Notes: generated by a model from the letters alone, not told the origin. Positions 18,483 to 28,051 are shown, counted from the first letter of the stretch. The stretch: 64,000 bases of DNA from Ornatilinea apprima (GCF_001306115.1 NZ_LGCL01000025.1:62001-126000), one strand, 5' to 3'. Translations and numbers: made by a program.

Positions 18483-19616
18483 CTACTCCAGCACCTGCCA
18501 CAGGCGTACCGTTCCGTCCGAGGCGGAAGTTGCCAGGGTTTTGCCATCGGGTGAGAACACAACTGCGTTCAGGGCGTCATTGAATCCGCGCAGACGGGTT
18601 ACCTCGCGCTGGTTTTGCACATCCCACAACACCACTTCTCTGGCCGCGCCCGCGGCTAAAAGGCTGCCATCCGGCGAAAACGAAAGGCTCACCGGCACGC
18701 CCTGGGATGAAACCAGCCGCCCCACCGCCTGCCCCGCGTTGGAATCCCAGAGCTGGATGATGGGTGTGTAATCCTCGCCAATTTGCGCCGCCACACCGGC
18801 TGCCAGCAGGCGGTCATCCGGGGCCAGGGCCAGGCCGCTCACAAAGTCTTCGTGCGAAAGCGCCGGCCCTAACTGCCCGCTGGCGATATGCATCACCTGC
18901 ACGCTGGCGCGCGCGTACCAGATGAGGAACTTGCCATCGGCCGAAAAGGTCGCCGCGTAGACCGGCGCGGCGGTTGTGAACCCGCTCAGGGTTTTCTCCA
19001 ACACAGCCGTATCCACGCTCCACATTTCCACCGCGAATTGGTCGGTAGACCCCACCGCCAGCCTGGTGCCATCCGGTGAAAATTCGGTAAAATAGGCCGG
19101 GGTAGCCCGTTCGATTGTTTTCAGCACTTCACCGCTGTAAACATCGCGCAGTTCAATCGTCAGCATATCCGCTGTAACGGCCATCAAATTGGCCTGCGGC
19201 GAAAAACTGAGCAGAAAATACGGGTCTTGAATTTGCACGTTGGCCAGCGTTTGCAGCGTTTTTCCGTCCAGCAGTTCCAACCCGGAAAGGGTCAAGACCC
19301 CCAGGCGCGCCGAGTCTGCCGACCAGGCCAACCGGTACGGTGAAGCCGCCTCCACCAGGGCCGTTTGGGTGAGACTAGCGGCATTCTGAAGAGTGATCAC
19401 GCTCGGGTTTTTCGGCGCAAGAGTTGGCGCTGGTGAGGCTGCTTCGGTTGGCGCCGCGGTCGGCAAGGGCGGCGCGGGCAGCGGCGTTGGCGTTGGGGGG
19501 GCGCTCGTCGGCAGCGCGGACGGGGCCGCGGAAGGGGTTGCGCCCGCGCCGGGCAGCGTGCAGCCCGCCGCCAGCAGCATAACCAGTACAAGCCAGAGAT
19601 TCATCTTCCTTCTCAT
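18483..19616 (-). CDS. WD40-repeat lipoprotein
   Basis: A 377-residue lipoprotein: lipobox LAAGC (Cys19), a Pro/Ala/Thr linker to about residue 65, then a seven-bladed type propeller with blade motifs FSPDGTRLAVGS, FSADGKFLIWYA, FSPDGSLLAAGA and FSPDGKTLATSASDGTVRLW. Such domains act as exported binding scaffolds. AGGAGG just upstream selects the ATG at 19616 over an earlier frame start at 19658. It is the last of a run of leftward surface-protein genes (18.5-23.6 kb). Confidence 0.88.
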   Translation of the reverse strand: MRRKMNLWLVLVMLLAAGCTLPGAGATPSAAPSALPTSAPPTPTPLPAPPLPTAAPTEAASPAPTLAPKNPSVITLQNAASLTQTALVEAASPYRLAWSADSARLGVLTLSGLELLDGKTLQTLANVQIQDPYFLLSFSPQANLMAVTADMLTIELRDVYSGEVLKTIERATPAYFTEFSPDGTRLAVGSTDQFAVEMWSVDTAVLEKTLSGFTTAAPVYAATFSADGKFLIWYARASVQVMHIASGQLGPALSHEDFVSGLALAPDDRLLAAGVAAQIGEDYTPIIQLWDSNAGQAVGRLVSSQGVPVSLSFSPDGSLLAAGAAREVVLWDVQNQREVTRLRGFNDALNAVVFSPDGKTLATSASDGTVRLWQVLE

Positions 19617-19692
19617 AAAAACCTCCTGCGTTGGTTCTCCCAGCCGGGCATCAAACATTCCATCCTGCCGGAGAATAGCCAGGCCGTTTTAA

Positions 19693-20595
19693 TCAGCGAA
19701 TAAACACCCGCTGCCAGGCAATCAACACCTGGCTGCGCGCCGCCTGCTCCTGCGGCAGAAAGGCCAGCAAACTGGCGCCATCGGAATAAGTATCATCCTC
19801 TACTTCGGCGATCAAGCCGCGGTCATCCCACACAAACAATGTGGTTCCGGCGCAGCCCAGCCGGAAAGTTCCCCAGCCGCCCGCGGCAAAGCCCTCCGCG
19901 GGTTCACCCCGGCCAAGCACCGTCTCTTCTTGCGGACCCAGCCGCACCAGACGCCATTCCTGGCGCGTCAGGCTCAGCGCGTACCCTTCAGCGTCTCCGC
20001 TCACCCGGCAGCGCAGTTCCACCTGGGCGGCCGCGTTGTCTTCCAGGGCCAGGCTGGTTTCCAACTGCACATCCGGCCGGTCTGGCGCGTCTTCCGTGTA
20101 GATATTTTCGCTCAGCACCAAAACCGGCTCCTGAAACACAAGGCGCAGGGCCGGCCGGCTGCGGTACAGCAAAAATTCACTTTGGTTCGCGGCTGCCATT
20201 ATGCCCTCCCAGCCCCCCACCAGGCTCGCCGCGTCCGAAAACCGCGCTTCAAAGATCAACTGCCACGGGTTGGGCGTTCCCAGCGTGGAAGGCTCTGCCT
20301 GCCCGGCTGTGGGAACGGGCGTGGGTGTGCGGGTGGCGGGGAGGACTGTGCTGGTCAAGGAAGGCATAAGGGTTGGACGAGCGGGCTGCGTGGCCGTAGG
20401 CGAACCGGGTTCTCGGGTAGCCGTCACCGCCGACGGAACGGTCTGCGTGAGCGCGGCAGATCCCCTCAGTTCTGGCAGCCACCACACCAGGTTGATTCCC
20501 AGAATTATCGCTACTGCCAGCGCCAGCGCCACAACCACCAGCAGCATCAGGCTGACCGCCAGGCCCACCAACCACCAGTGACGCGGCGATTTCAT
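19693..20595 (-). CDS. Membrane-anchored protein with laminin-G/concanavalin-like domain
   Basis: The 300-residue protein has one N-terminal membrane segment (residues about 8-35), a Pro/Thr linker (to about 105) and a C-terminal beta-rich domain (LIFEARFSDAASLVGGW at its start, WGTFRLGCAGTTLFVWDD near its end). This pattern resembles the LamG/DUF1080-type jelly rolls that bind glycans, a fold guess rather than a proven family. Its ATG overlaps the stop of the TolB-like gene as ATGA, so the two are translationally coupled and probably work together. Confidence 0.65.
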   Translation of the reverse strand: MKSPRHWWLVGLAVSLMLLVVVALALAVAIILGINLVWWLPELRGSAALTQTVPSAVTATREPGSPTATQPARPTLMPSLTSTVLPATRTPTPVPTAGQAEPSTLGTPNPWQLIFEARFSDAASLVGGWEGIMAAANQSEFLLYRSRPALRLVFQEPVLVLSENIYTEDAPDRPDVQLETSLALEDNAAAQVELRCRVSGDAEGYALSLTRQEWRLVRLGPQEETVLGRGEPAEGFAAGGWGTFRLGCAGTTLFVWDDRGLIAEVEDDTYSDGASLLAFLPQEQAARSQVLIAWQRVFIR

Positions 20596-22526
20596 TTTAC
20601 AACCCAGGCTGCCTCTAACAGGGTTCCGGGGAGGGTTGTCAGCGGGAAGGGCACAAACTCAGGCTCATCGGCCACGTACAGCGAAAGACCGCTGGTAAAC
20701 AGCAGACGCCGTCCCTGCGCGCCCCAGCGCGGGAAGCTGGCCGGGCGGTCAAAGATCTGGCGCGGTGTGCTTGAGCGCGTGCCCACCCAAATCCCCGCTT
20801 GCGAACCCGCCTCCGAAGAAGACCAGGCCCATACCCCGCTTACCGGCGAGATCTCCGGCAGCATCCCGGCCACACTGGCGGGAATGTCAAAGCTGACCTG
20901 CTCGGGGGTAATCGCCAGCAGCTCATCGTCGTAGGTGGTAACGTAAAACAGACGCGCTTCAGGCTGCCAATACACGCCCACCGTCTCTTCCGTAGACAGG
21001 CTGCGCGGCAGGCCCATGCTGCCCGGAATAAAATACATGCCCGCGTTGAGCGGCTGAGAGGCACATGAACAGTCCTCTTTCAAATCTTCATCCACGGTCA
21101 GCATCACATTGCCGCTGCCGGGATCCACGGCGATGTCATTAAAACAACCGCCCGTCAGGCTGGTCGAGAGCGCGGTTTCCACGTTAATGCGCCGCAAATT
21201 GTACCCACCGCAGTCGGGGTCGCGGCTGTAGAACAGCGCCTCGCGCGGCGCGGCCCACCCGGCTAATTCTTCCCCTTGGGTCGCCGCGCTGTACAGTGTT
21301 ACCCGCCCGCTGTTTTCAAACGGCGGGGCGGCATACGCACCGCGCATGGTCAGCGACTCGCCATCGCCAAACGCCGAAGCGGTGAAGTACACCACATGGC
21401 TGCCGTCCGGCGACCACTGCGGGTTAAACTCTTGGTTCGTGTCTTCAGAGATGCGCGTGGTTTCGCCGGTCTCCAGCGAGTAGACGTACACATCCGCGGA
21501 TGGCGCGTCCATCAAGGCGATAAAGGCCAGGCTCTTGCCGTCTGGCGACCAGGCCAGGCTGTTCTGTTCGCTGATCGCGCGCACCGCTTCGGAGCTGCGC
21601 CGGCTGGTATTGCCTTCTGCTTCCCTTGCAATCAAAGCGATGCTCTGCTCTTCTACAAGGTCTGGCAGGCGCACAATATGCAAAGTCAGCCCATACACCC
21701 GCGAATCTTCATCCTCGGTGATATACGCGATGCGCCCGCCCTTCGGCGCGATGGCGCTTTGGATCGAATCGGGAGATATGATCGTCTCATCCGTGATCAG
21801 TGTCAATTCGGTGCCGTCGGGGGCCAGCACGTACAGCCCGCGGGAAGTCTTCATCAAAAGCCAGGGGCCTTCTGGGGCGCGCAGCATCAGATTGGGGGCG
21901 GTGGTGGGTTCTTGTGAAGGGAGCGGCGTGGGGCGCGGGGTTTTTGTTTGCGTGGGGGTGAGGGTAATGGTCGCCGTAAGACTGGGCAGGCGTGTGGGTG
22001 TGTGAGTGCGCGTGGGCGTGGGCGACACCGAAGGTGTAATCGTGTTGGTGGGGGTAAAGGTAACCGTCGGGGCGTCGCGCCAGATGTACGCCACCATGCC
22101 AGCCGTCCCGGCCGCGCCTAACGCCAGCAGCCAGCAGGCGAACCCCACCAGCAGCGCCAGCGGAACCAGGATCCATAAATAGACCTTGCGGAACTTGAAG
22201 GTTGGGCGCGCCAGCGCCAAATCGGCCAGCATTTCTGGGGCGGGCGGCTGCTGCTTGAGCTGCTCCTCGTCCAGCGTCTCCGGCGGGCGCGGCGGCAGGG
22301 CTTCCGGCGCGGCTTCCACCCACTGGCCGGTGTCATAACGGTACCACTTGCCGCTGGAAACACCAATCTGCCACATCTGACCGTTCTCATCCACCACCAG
22401 AATGCGGTCCGCTGCCGCTTGAAACTCGGCAGCACTGATTTTCTCGGCCAGATAAGCCGCGCGCAGCCGGTCATACTGGCGGCGGGCTTCTTGGAATGTA
22501 AGAGCTTCTCCAGCGGATGTGTTCAT
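20592..22526 (-). CDS. TolB-like beta-propeller membrane protein
   Basis: The 644-residue protein starts with a cytosolic segment (FQEARRQYDRLRAAYLAEKI, then a WYRYDTGQW motif) of a type seen at the head of other Chloroflexota regulatory or sensor proteins. A membrane helix follows (ILVPLALLVGFACWLLALGA), then a Pro/Thr-rich stalk and an extracytoplasmic propeller with TolB blades (WSPDGKSLAFIALM, WSPDGSHVVYF). The ATG at 22526 follows AAGGA. Two cysteines close together (CSCAS) sit in a blade loop. The stop overlaps the next gene as ATGA. The topology suggests signalling across the membrane, but no output domain is recognised. Confidence 0.75.
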   Translation of the reverse strand: MNTSAGEALTFQEARRQYDRLRAAYLAEKISAAEFQAAADRILVVDENGQMWQIGVSSGKWYRYDTGQWVEAAPEALPPRPPETLDEEQLKQQPPAPEMLADLALARPTFKFRKVYLWILVPLALLVGFACWLLALGAAGTAGMVAYIWRDAPTVTFTPTNTITPSVSPTPTRTHTPTRLPSLTATITLTPTQTKTPRPTPLPSQEPTTAPNLMLRAPEGPWLLMKTSRGLYVLAPDGTELTLITDETIISPDSIQSAIAPKGGRIAYITEDEDSRVYGLTLHIVRLPDLVEEQSIALIAREAEGNTSRRSSEAVRAISEQNSLAWSPDGKSLAFIALMDAPSADVYVYSLETGETTRISEDTNQEFNPQWSPDGSHVVYFTASAFGDGESLTMRGAYAAPPFENSGRVTLYSAATQGEELAGWAAPREALFYSRDPDCGGYNLRRINVETALSTSLTGGCFNDIAVDPGSGNVMLTVDEDLKEDCSCASQPLNAGMYFIPGSMGLPRSLSTEETVGVYWQPEARLFYVTTYDDELLAITPEQVSFDIPASVAGMLPEISPVSGVWAWSSSEAGSQAGIWVGTRSSTPRQIFDRPASFPRWGAQGRRLLFTSGLSLYVADEPEFVPFPLTTLPGTLLEAAWVVK

Positions 22527-22620
22527 AGTCCTTACTATACGTCCGGTAATCAGGCACGTCAAGCCGGCTCTTGGATGTACCGACCGCCAGGCATCACAAC
22601 ATTACAGATTAAACGAAAAG

Positions 22621-22650
22621 GCGCGCGAGAGATTGTCCCGCGCGCGGTTT
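22621..22650. terminator. Bidirectional terminator between TolB-like and NBR1-Ig genes
   Basis: GCGCGCG (22621-22627) pairs with CGCGCGC (22639-22645), with A-rich sequence on the left and GTTTT on the right, giving a U-tail (CTTTTCG) for the leftward NBR1-Ig gene. Confidence 0.6.
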
Positions 22651-22659
22651 TCTAGAAAA

Positions 22660-23607
22660 TTATTGGCAAACTAATTCAAACGACGCCGCCGGGAAGTATT
22701 GGTGATTGGGGTTATCCACATAAATCTTCCCGCTGTACGTACCACTGGCGTTAAACTCTTTGTCGAAAGAGACAGCCTTGGTTCCGGCTTCATCAAATTT
22801 GAGCGAAACAACATCCGACTTGGAGCCATCGCTGAACTCCCAGAAATAGGTAACCGTTCCCGCCGCGCTGGCCTTAATGTCCGCACTGAGCTTGAAGGTA
22901 TGCGGGCAGGCGCCTTCAAATTTAGCGCTGTCTACCTTGGCCGTTGCCGATGTTACCGCAAAACCGGGGCTTTTGACCACAATCTGCACATAAAACGTCT
23001 GGTCGCCCTTGCTGCCCAATCCAAACACCGCCGAAGAGGCGTTGCGCAGCTTCCAATTGCCACGGTATGTTTTGGGTTCCATCGGGGCAGTCATCTCGAC
23101 TGAAATATCCACCGTTTCGCCGGGCGCCACGCTCTTGGGCAGTTTCACCGACACTGGCGCGTTCATGGCATTCCCATCCACAAACACCGCTTCGTAACTG
23201 GTGCTCCAGGTGCAGCTTCCGGTGTTTTTGATCCGCCAGGTCTTGGTGAACTTCTCGCCTGGGTCCATCACAGTGTCATCGGGAATGGTTACGTCCGCGC
23301 CAAAGTCACCCCGGTCGCAGGGGACCACTTCACTCGGCTTGCTGGTGGGCAAGGGCGGCACCGTGGGCGCCTGGGTGGGGGGCGGCGTGGTGGGCTGCTG
23401 GGTCGCAGCCGGAGCAACCGTGGGGGTGGCTGCCACCGGCGTACCCGCCACCTGGGTGGCATAAGCCGCCACCGTCAGCGCGGCCGCGGTTTGCACCGCC
23501 TCTGAGCCCGCAGGAGTCTCCGTCTGGTTCCGGGTGGGCAGATTGCAGCCGGCCAGCAGCATGCTCCCCGCGATGACCATTAACAGATAAGCGCGCAGCT
23601 TATTCAT
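22660..23607 (-). CDS. Lipoprotein with NBR1-type Ig-like domain
   Basis: A 315-residue lipoprotein: lipobox LLAGC (Cys21), an Ala/Thr/Pro-rich linker, then an NBR1-like Ig domain (TIPDDTVMDPGEKFTKTWRI, NTGSCTWSTSYEAVFV, APGETVDISVEMTAP, YRGNWKLRN) and a second beta-sandwich to the end. NBR1/FW domains are best known from eukaryotic autophagy receptors, and bacterial copies are frequent in Chloroflexota lipoproteins, where their ligand is unknown. GAGGTGA precedes the ATG at 23607. It is the first gene of the leftward surface cluster but has its own terminator. Confidence 0.85.
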   Translation of the reverse strand: MNKLRAYLLMVIAGSMLLAGCNLPTRNQTETPAGSEAVQTAAALTVAAYATQVAGTPVAATPTVAPAATQQPTTPPPTQAPTVPPLPTSKPSEVVPCDRGDFGADVTIPDDTVMDPGEKFTKTWRIKNTGSCTWSTSYEAVFVDGNAMNAPVSVKLPKSVAPGETVDISVEMTAPMEPKTYRGNWKLRNASSAVFGLGSKGDQTFYVQIVVKSPGFAVTSATAKVDSAKFEGACPHTFKLSADIKASAAGTVTYFWEFSDGSKSDVVSLKFDEAGTKAVSFDKEFNASGTYSGKIYVDNPNHQYFPAASFELVCQ

Positions 23608-23655
23608 TCTTTTCACCTCATCATTTCTAAATTCATTACACACAGCCTGACCTCG

Positions 23656-23695
23656 ATTTTAAAATAGAAAGCCAGCGCGTGCAATGGTAACCATT
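23656..23695 (-). promoter_or_regulatory. Candidate promoter and palindrome, NBR1-Ig gene
   Basis: On the minus strand TTGCAC (23684-23679), a 17-bp spacer and TAAAAT (23661-23656) lie about 50 bases before the start. A palindrome AATGGT-A-ACCATT (23683-23695) abuts the -35 and could be an operator. Confidence 0.45.
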
Positions 23696-23769
23696 CTTTT
23701 CAGACGCCATCCGGCCAAAAAAGTTCCATTCCATATGAAATAGCCCACAAGAACAGGTGGCGTTGATAA

Positions 23770-23787
23770 TTGTGAATTATTTCACAA
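23770..23787. promoter_or_regulatory. CRP/FNR-like palindrome in the NBR1-Ig/GGDEF interval
   Basis: TTGTGAA-TTAT-TTCACAA is a perfect 7+4+7 inverted repeat containing TGTGA-N6-TCACA, the CRP consensus spacing. It sits about 60 bases upstream of a TATAAT at 23840-23845 that could serve the GGDEF gene. Confidence 0.5.
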
Positions 23788-23902
23788 AATTTTTATGCAA
23801 TCCTTATTCTCTTTTAACCAGTAAACGGACGTTTTTGGATATAATTATCATGATTTAATGTATATTTGTGTTCGGTAATATTAAAGTTAGCAAGATAAGT
23901 AT

Positions 23903-25657
23903 ATGAAGATGACTCTACCCTTGCGCACCGTCTTGCCCGATTTCGGCAGCGAAGTGCGCAATCAAAAAGCGCAGTTTCTCAAAGTGATCCTGGTCGGGAT
24001 CATGCATATTTTAATACCCTCGGCGCTGGCTGTCATCTTCATTGACCCCTCTCCCTGGCCCGGCCTCAGCTTCATGGCCGCCTGGTTTCCCATTATCCTG
24101 GTTATTAAGCAGTTCCTCAAGAGAGGCTACCTTGAATCCGCCAGCTACGCTTTTTGCGCCATCCTGCTGGTGATGGTCAATACCGGCTCCATCTTTTTTG
24201 GCGGCGTGATTGGCCCCAATATGGGCGCGTATATGGCCGTTCCCCTTATCGCCGGTCTCATTCTGGGCATCAAAGGCGGATTGATCTTTAGCGGTTTAAG
24301 CACGCTTTCGGCCATTGGCCTGTTGTGGTTTGAACAAACGGTTTCACTCAATAACCATCTTCCCCCCGCCAAACCCATCTCCACCCTGGTGGGTTTGCTG
24401 ATCACCACCGGTTTCATGGTCATTCTGATGTACACCTATAACCGCATCCTCGACCAGTCCATCAAGCGCACCCAGGCCAACGCCGAGATTCAAAGAGAGC
24501 TCAACCAGCGCCTGAAAGCAATGCAAACCGTGCTGGAAGAAAAAAGCCAGCAGCTCATGCTCGCCAACCAAAATCTGGAACTGCGCGTGTCGCAGCGCAC
24601 GCGCGAGATCGAACTGATTGGCGGCATGGTGCAGCAGTTGCATTCCTGCCTTACCCTCGAAGATGCCTACCCCGTCCTGCAGTCCAGCCTGATGGAGCTG
24701 TTCCCCGGCTTCGAAGGCCGCCTGTGGCTGCTGGATGAAAAAACAAACACCTTCACCGCGGCGTTGCATTGGGGAAGCCAGCTGCCGGCGATTAAATGCC
24801 CACCCAAAGCCACCTGCGCGGCTCTCCAGAAAAACCAATCCACCTTCCACTTTTCCCCCCTGGATGAAACGCACTGTTTTCAGGACTTGCCTGGGCGAAT
24901 CCAATCTTCCGTTTGCATGCCGATCAGAACATCCAACACGACCCTGGGATTGCTGCAGCTCTGCCATCTGAAGCCCATGTTCGGGTGGCAAGAACCCGGC
25001 CTCGACAGCCAGCTTGCCGACTTCCGCCGACTGACCACAACGATTTCTCACCAGATTGCCATTGCCCTGGGGCACCTGCACTTGCACATGGAATTGCAAA
25101 ACATGGCCATTCAGGACGAATTGACCGGCCTGTATAACCGCCGCTTCATGGCAGACGCCCTCAACCGCGAAATCAACCGCGCGCAGCGCAAAAATCACAA
25201 TGTTGGGGTGGCCATTCTGGATATCGACCATTTCAAACAATACAACGACCAGTTCGGCCACGACGTTGGCGACGAGATTCTCAAACAAATTGGCGCTTAT
25301 TTCAAAACCAATCTGCGCAAAGATGATGTTGCCTGCCGCTTGGGTGGAGAAGAGTTTTTGCTGATCTTCCCGGAAATTTCACAGAACGCGCTGCAAAAAC
25401 GGGTTGAACACATGATCAACGATCTGCGCCAGATTCGCATTCACCATCACAACCGCGAGCTGGGCACCATCACGGTTTCAGCCGGAGCGGCACTCTACCC
25501 CAACCACGGGCTTACCCCTCAACAAGTTGTCCGCGCCGCCGACCTGGCCCTTTACCAGTCCAAAAACGCGGGCCGCGACCGGCTGACCTTTTATGATCCC
25601 CAGCAAATGGCCTACCTGGACAACAGTAGAGATTTTTCCAGCCTGTCGGCCAATTGA
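23903..25657 (+). CDS. Membrane diguanylate cyclase (GAF-GGDEF)
   Basis: The 584-residue protein has about six membrane helices (residues 28-175), a coiled coil (about 185-235), a GAF domain (about 240-395) and a GGDEF domain. The active-site loop is GGEEF (481-485) and the product-inhibition I-site is intact (RKDD, 472-475, five residues before GGEEF), so an active, feedback-controlled c-di-GMP synthase is expected. Metal ligands ILDIDHFKQYND and the C-terminal YQSKNAGRDR block are complete. The ATG at 23903 has only a weak ribosome-binding site. Upstream lies a CRP-like palindrome. Confidence 0.93.
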   Translation: MKMTLPLRTVLPDFGSEVRNQKAQFLKVILVGIMHILIPSALAVIFIDPSPWPGLSFMAAWFPIILVIKQFLKRGYLESASYAFCAILLVMVNTGSIFFGGVIGPNMGAYMAVPLIAGLILGIKGGLIFSGLSTLSAIGLLWFEQTVSLNNHLPPAKPISTLVGLLITTGFMVILMYTYNRILDQSIKRTQANAEIQRELNQRLKAMQTVLEEKSQQLMLANQNLELRVSQRTREIELIGGMVQQLHSCLTLEDAYPVLQSSLMELFPGFEGRLWLLDEKTNTFTAALHWGSQLPAIKCPPKATCAALQKNQSTFHFSPLDETHCFQDLPGRIQSSVCMPIRTSNTTLGLLQLCHLKPMFGWQEPGLDSQLADFRRLTTTISHQIAIALGHLHLHMELQNMAIQDELTGLYNRRFMADALNREINRAQRKNHNVGVAILDIDHFKQYNDQFGHDVGDEILKQIGAYFKTNLRKDDVACRLGGEEFLLIFPEISQNALQKRVEHMINDLRQIRIHHHNRELGTITVSAGAALYPNHGLTPQQVVRAADLALYQSKNAGRDRLTFYDPQQMAYLDNSRDFSSLSAN

Positions 25658-25755
25658 AAACCGCCCCAAAAACCCCATAATAGAATTACCGCGATCAAGC
25701 CGGTCTCTGCTGGTCTGGTTACGGCTGTCTCCCGGCTTTAATCCAAGGATGCCCT

Positions 25756-27990
25756 ATGAAAAAGACTTCCTTCTTTTTTCAAGCCTGCCTGGCCGCTGCC
25801 TTGCTGGCCGGCTGCGCCGCACCGCCCATCACTCCGCCGCCCGCCCCTCAGCCGCCTGCACCACCATCCGGCAGCCTGCTGGAAACCGTCTCCGCGGATG
25901 AAATGCTTGCCACCATTCGCGACCTGACGGAAATCGAAGTTTTCTCGGGCTGGCGCAACTCTGCTTCCTCCGGTGAAGCCCAGGCGCTGGACTACATGGA
26001 AGAACGCCTGCGAGCCTTTTCCAACCTGCAGGCCATGGGACTCACCACCGAACGGCAGACCTTCAACGTGCAGATCGGCGCTGAGCTGCGCGAATCCAGC
26101 CTGTACCTGGACATCGGCGGCAAAATCGTCGAGGTCCCCGCCGACGGCCTGCGCGGACACCGCGATGACCCCAATCTGGCGCTGCGCTTTGACTCTGATG
26201 GCCGCCTCAACGACAGCCAGCCCGACCCTGTTGAAGTGGAAAATGCCGCCGTGTACATCGCCAGCGAAGAAGCGCTCAACGCCGCCCCCGCCGCGGAGCT
26301 GCGCGGAAAGATCTTCCTCGTTCCGTATGCCATGCTGGACCGCGGCCGCTTGGGCGTTTCGGGGGCAACGGCGGTCAGCGCGCGCCTCTTGAGCAAAGAC
26401 CCGGCCGGCATCGTGATGGTAACCCAATATTCCACCCGCCCTGGCGAAAGCAACGGCGCGTTTGCGGGCGACGGCAGCGGCTTCACCACCGCCGAGTCGC
26501 CGCACACCCCGCCCATCCTCTACACCCGCCTGGAAGACCTGTCCGCGGCCGGCATTCACAGCCTGGACGATCTGGCCGCTGTGGACGGCGCGCGCCTGGT
26601 GTGGGACGCCGACATCTCCGCCCCGGCCGCCTCTGGCAACCTCATCGCCCGCATCCCCGGCCAAGACGCGTCCAAAGCCGTCATTCTCGGCGCGCACATC
26701 GACAGCCCCAACGCGCCCGGTGCCATGGACGACGGCAGCGGGTCTGCCGTTCTGCTCGAGGTGGCGCGTGTGTTTAACGCCGCCGCGCTCCAGCCGCCCG
26801 TGGACGTGGTGTTAGTCTGGTTCGGCAGCGAAGAGCTGGGGCTGTATGGCTCCGCCCATTTCACCGCTACGCACCAGGAGCTGCTCGACCGCACCATCGC
26901 CATGCTGCAAATCGACGACCTCACCCGCCCCCTGGACGGCGTGCCCGCCGATCTGTATCTGGTAACCTGGTCGGCCTCAGCGCTGGGCAAACCGCAGATA
27001 CCCTGGCCGCAAGCCCTCAGCGGCCTGGGAGCGGAGGCGGGCATTCCCCTCAAAGTTGTAGACGAACACAGCATCTATTCCGACAACAACAGCTTTGGCG
27101 GCTACAACGTCCCCAACCTCAATCTCATTTACATGTCGCCAGAAATGGAAAGCCTGGGCGGTGTGTGGGTGGCTGGTACCATCCACAGCCCGTATGACAC
27201 CCTCGAACGCGCCCAGGAGATGCGCGATGTGCTCCAGCAGATGGGGCAGGTGGCGCTGCTTGCCGTCACGCGGCCCGGCCCAGACCCGGCCAGCTACCGC
27301 GTTACACCTCCCGCCCGCCAGCGCGCCGTCTTTGTCGCCTCTTGCACCGAAGCCGCCCACATGACCCCCGGCACCTTTCTGGAGATGGGCATGGCGCTTT
27401 CGCTGGCCGGCCTGGACGTGGACCTGATTCCCTACGGACAGGCGGTTACCGCGCAAGACCTGCAAGGCGCCAGCCTGGTGGTCGCCCTGCCCTGCGTGGA
27501 TTACGCCTACACCAACGCCACGCCCTCCGCCGCGACTCTCTCCGCCGAATCCCTGCAAGCCCTGCAAGACTACGCGGAGTCTGGCGGCCTGCTGCTGATC
27601 ACCAACAGCGCCCACCAGCTCAAATACGGTAACACCGTCATGGCCCCCAACGAAGACGCCCTGGCGATGAATGACCTGGCGGGGCGCTTTGGCGTGACCT
27701 TCACCGGAGAGGCGCACACCGATGGCAGCGTCTCCCCCAGCCAGGGCCATCCCCTGCTGGAGGGCGTCAGCGGCCTGCAGATGGCCGGCAGCAATGGCAT
27801 GGTTTTTGAGATGCAGTCCGGGTCTGTGCTGGCGGGCGGCCCATCCGGCGCGGTGATCGGTCTGACGCCCGCCGGAGAAAAAGGTGAAGTCATCATCCTC
27901 GCGGATGTTGCCCTGCTTAACAACGCCTGGGGCAGCAGCGCCAACACCGCCTTCTGGAAAGCCCTGGCCAGTTACAGCCTGGAGCGATAA
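25756..27990 (+). CDS. M28-family metallopeptidase lipoprotein with C-terminal extension
   Basis: A 744-residue lipoprotein (lipobox LLAGC, Cys20). A PA-like inserted domain (about 110-245) precedes the M28 zinc peptidase core. Metal ligands are GAHIDSP (His), AMDDGSG (Asp), GSEELGL (Glu pair), MLQIDD (Asp) and IHSPYDT (His), so the co-catalytic two-zinc site is complete. A further ~220 residues (from about 515) begin RAVFVASCTEAAHM and look like a Rossmann-type glutamine-amidotransferase-like domain (QDYAESGGLLLITNSAHQLK). This tail is unusual for M28 aminopeptidases. AAGGA precedes the ATG. A strong terminator follows. Confidence 0.88.
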   Translation: MKKTSFFFQACLAAALLAGCAAPPITPPPAPQPPAPPSGSLLETVSADEMLATIRDLTEIEVFSGWRNSASSGEAQALDYMEERLRAFSNLQAMGLTTERQTFNVQIGAELRESSLYLDIGGKIVEVPADGLRGHRDDPNLALRFDSDGRLNDSQPDPVEVENAAVYIASEEALNAAPAAELRGKIFLVPYAMLDRGRLGVSGATAVSARLLSKDPAGIVMVTQYSTRPGESNGAFAGDGSGFTTAESPHTPPILYTRLEDLSAAGIHSLDDLAAVDGARLVWDADISAPAASGNLIARIPGQDASKAVILGAHIDSPNAPGAMDDGSGSAVLLEVARVFNAAALQPPVDVVLVWFGSEELGLYGSAHFTATHQELLDRTIAMLQIDDLTRPLDGVPADLYLVTWSASALGKPQIPWPQALSGLGAEAGIPLKVVDEHSIYSDNNSFGGYNVPNLNLIYMSPEMESLGGVWVAGTIHSPYDTLERAQEMRDVLQQMGQVALLAVTRPGPDPASYRVTPPARQRAVFVASCTEAAHMTPGTFLEMGMALSLAGLDVDLIPYGQAVTAQDLQGASLVVALPCVDYAYTNATPSAATLSAESLQALQDYAESGGLLLITNSAHQLKYGNTVMAPNEDALAMNDLAGRFGVTFTGEAHTDGSVSPSQGHPLLEGVSGLQMAGSNGMVFEMQSGSVLAGGPSGAVIGLTPAGEKGEVIILADVALLNNAWGSSANTAFWKALASYSLER

Positions 27991-28006
27991 TTCCACCTCG
28001 AATCAA

Positions 28007-28051
28007 AACCGCCGGGCATTTCAAACAACAGCCTGGCGGTTTTCTTTTTTT
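28007..28051 (+). terminator. Intrinsic terminator after the M28 gene
   Basis: An 11-bp stem with one G-U pair (28007-28017 with 28031-28041) and a 13-nt loop is followed by TTCTTTTTTTT. Confidence 0.85.

Noticed and set aside
21900..22060. Low-complexity repeat in the TolB-like gene
   Set aside because: It is the coding sequence of the Pro/Thr-rich stalk in frame, not a non-coding or CRISPR-like repeat.
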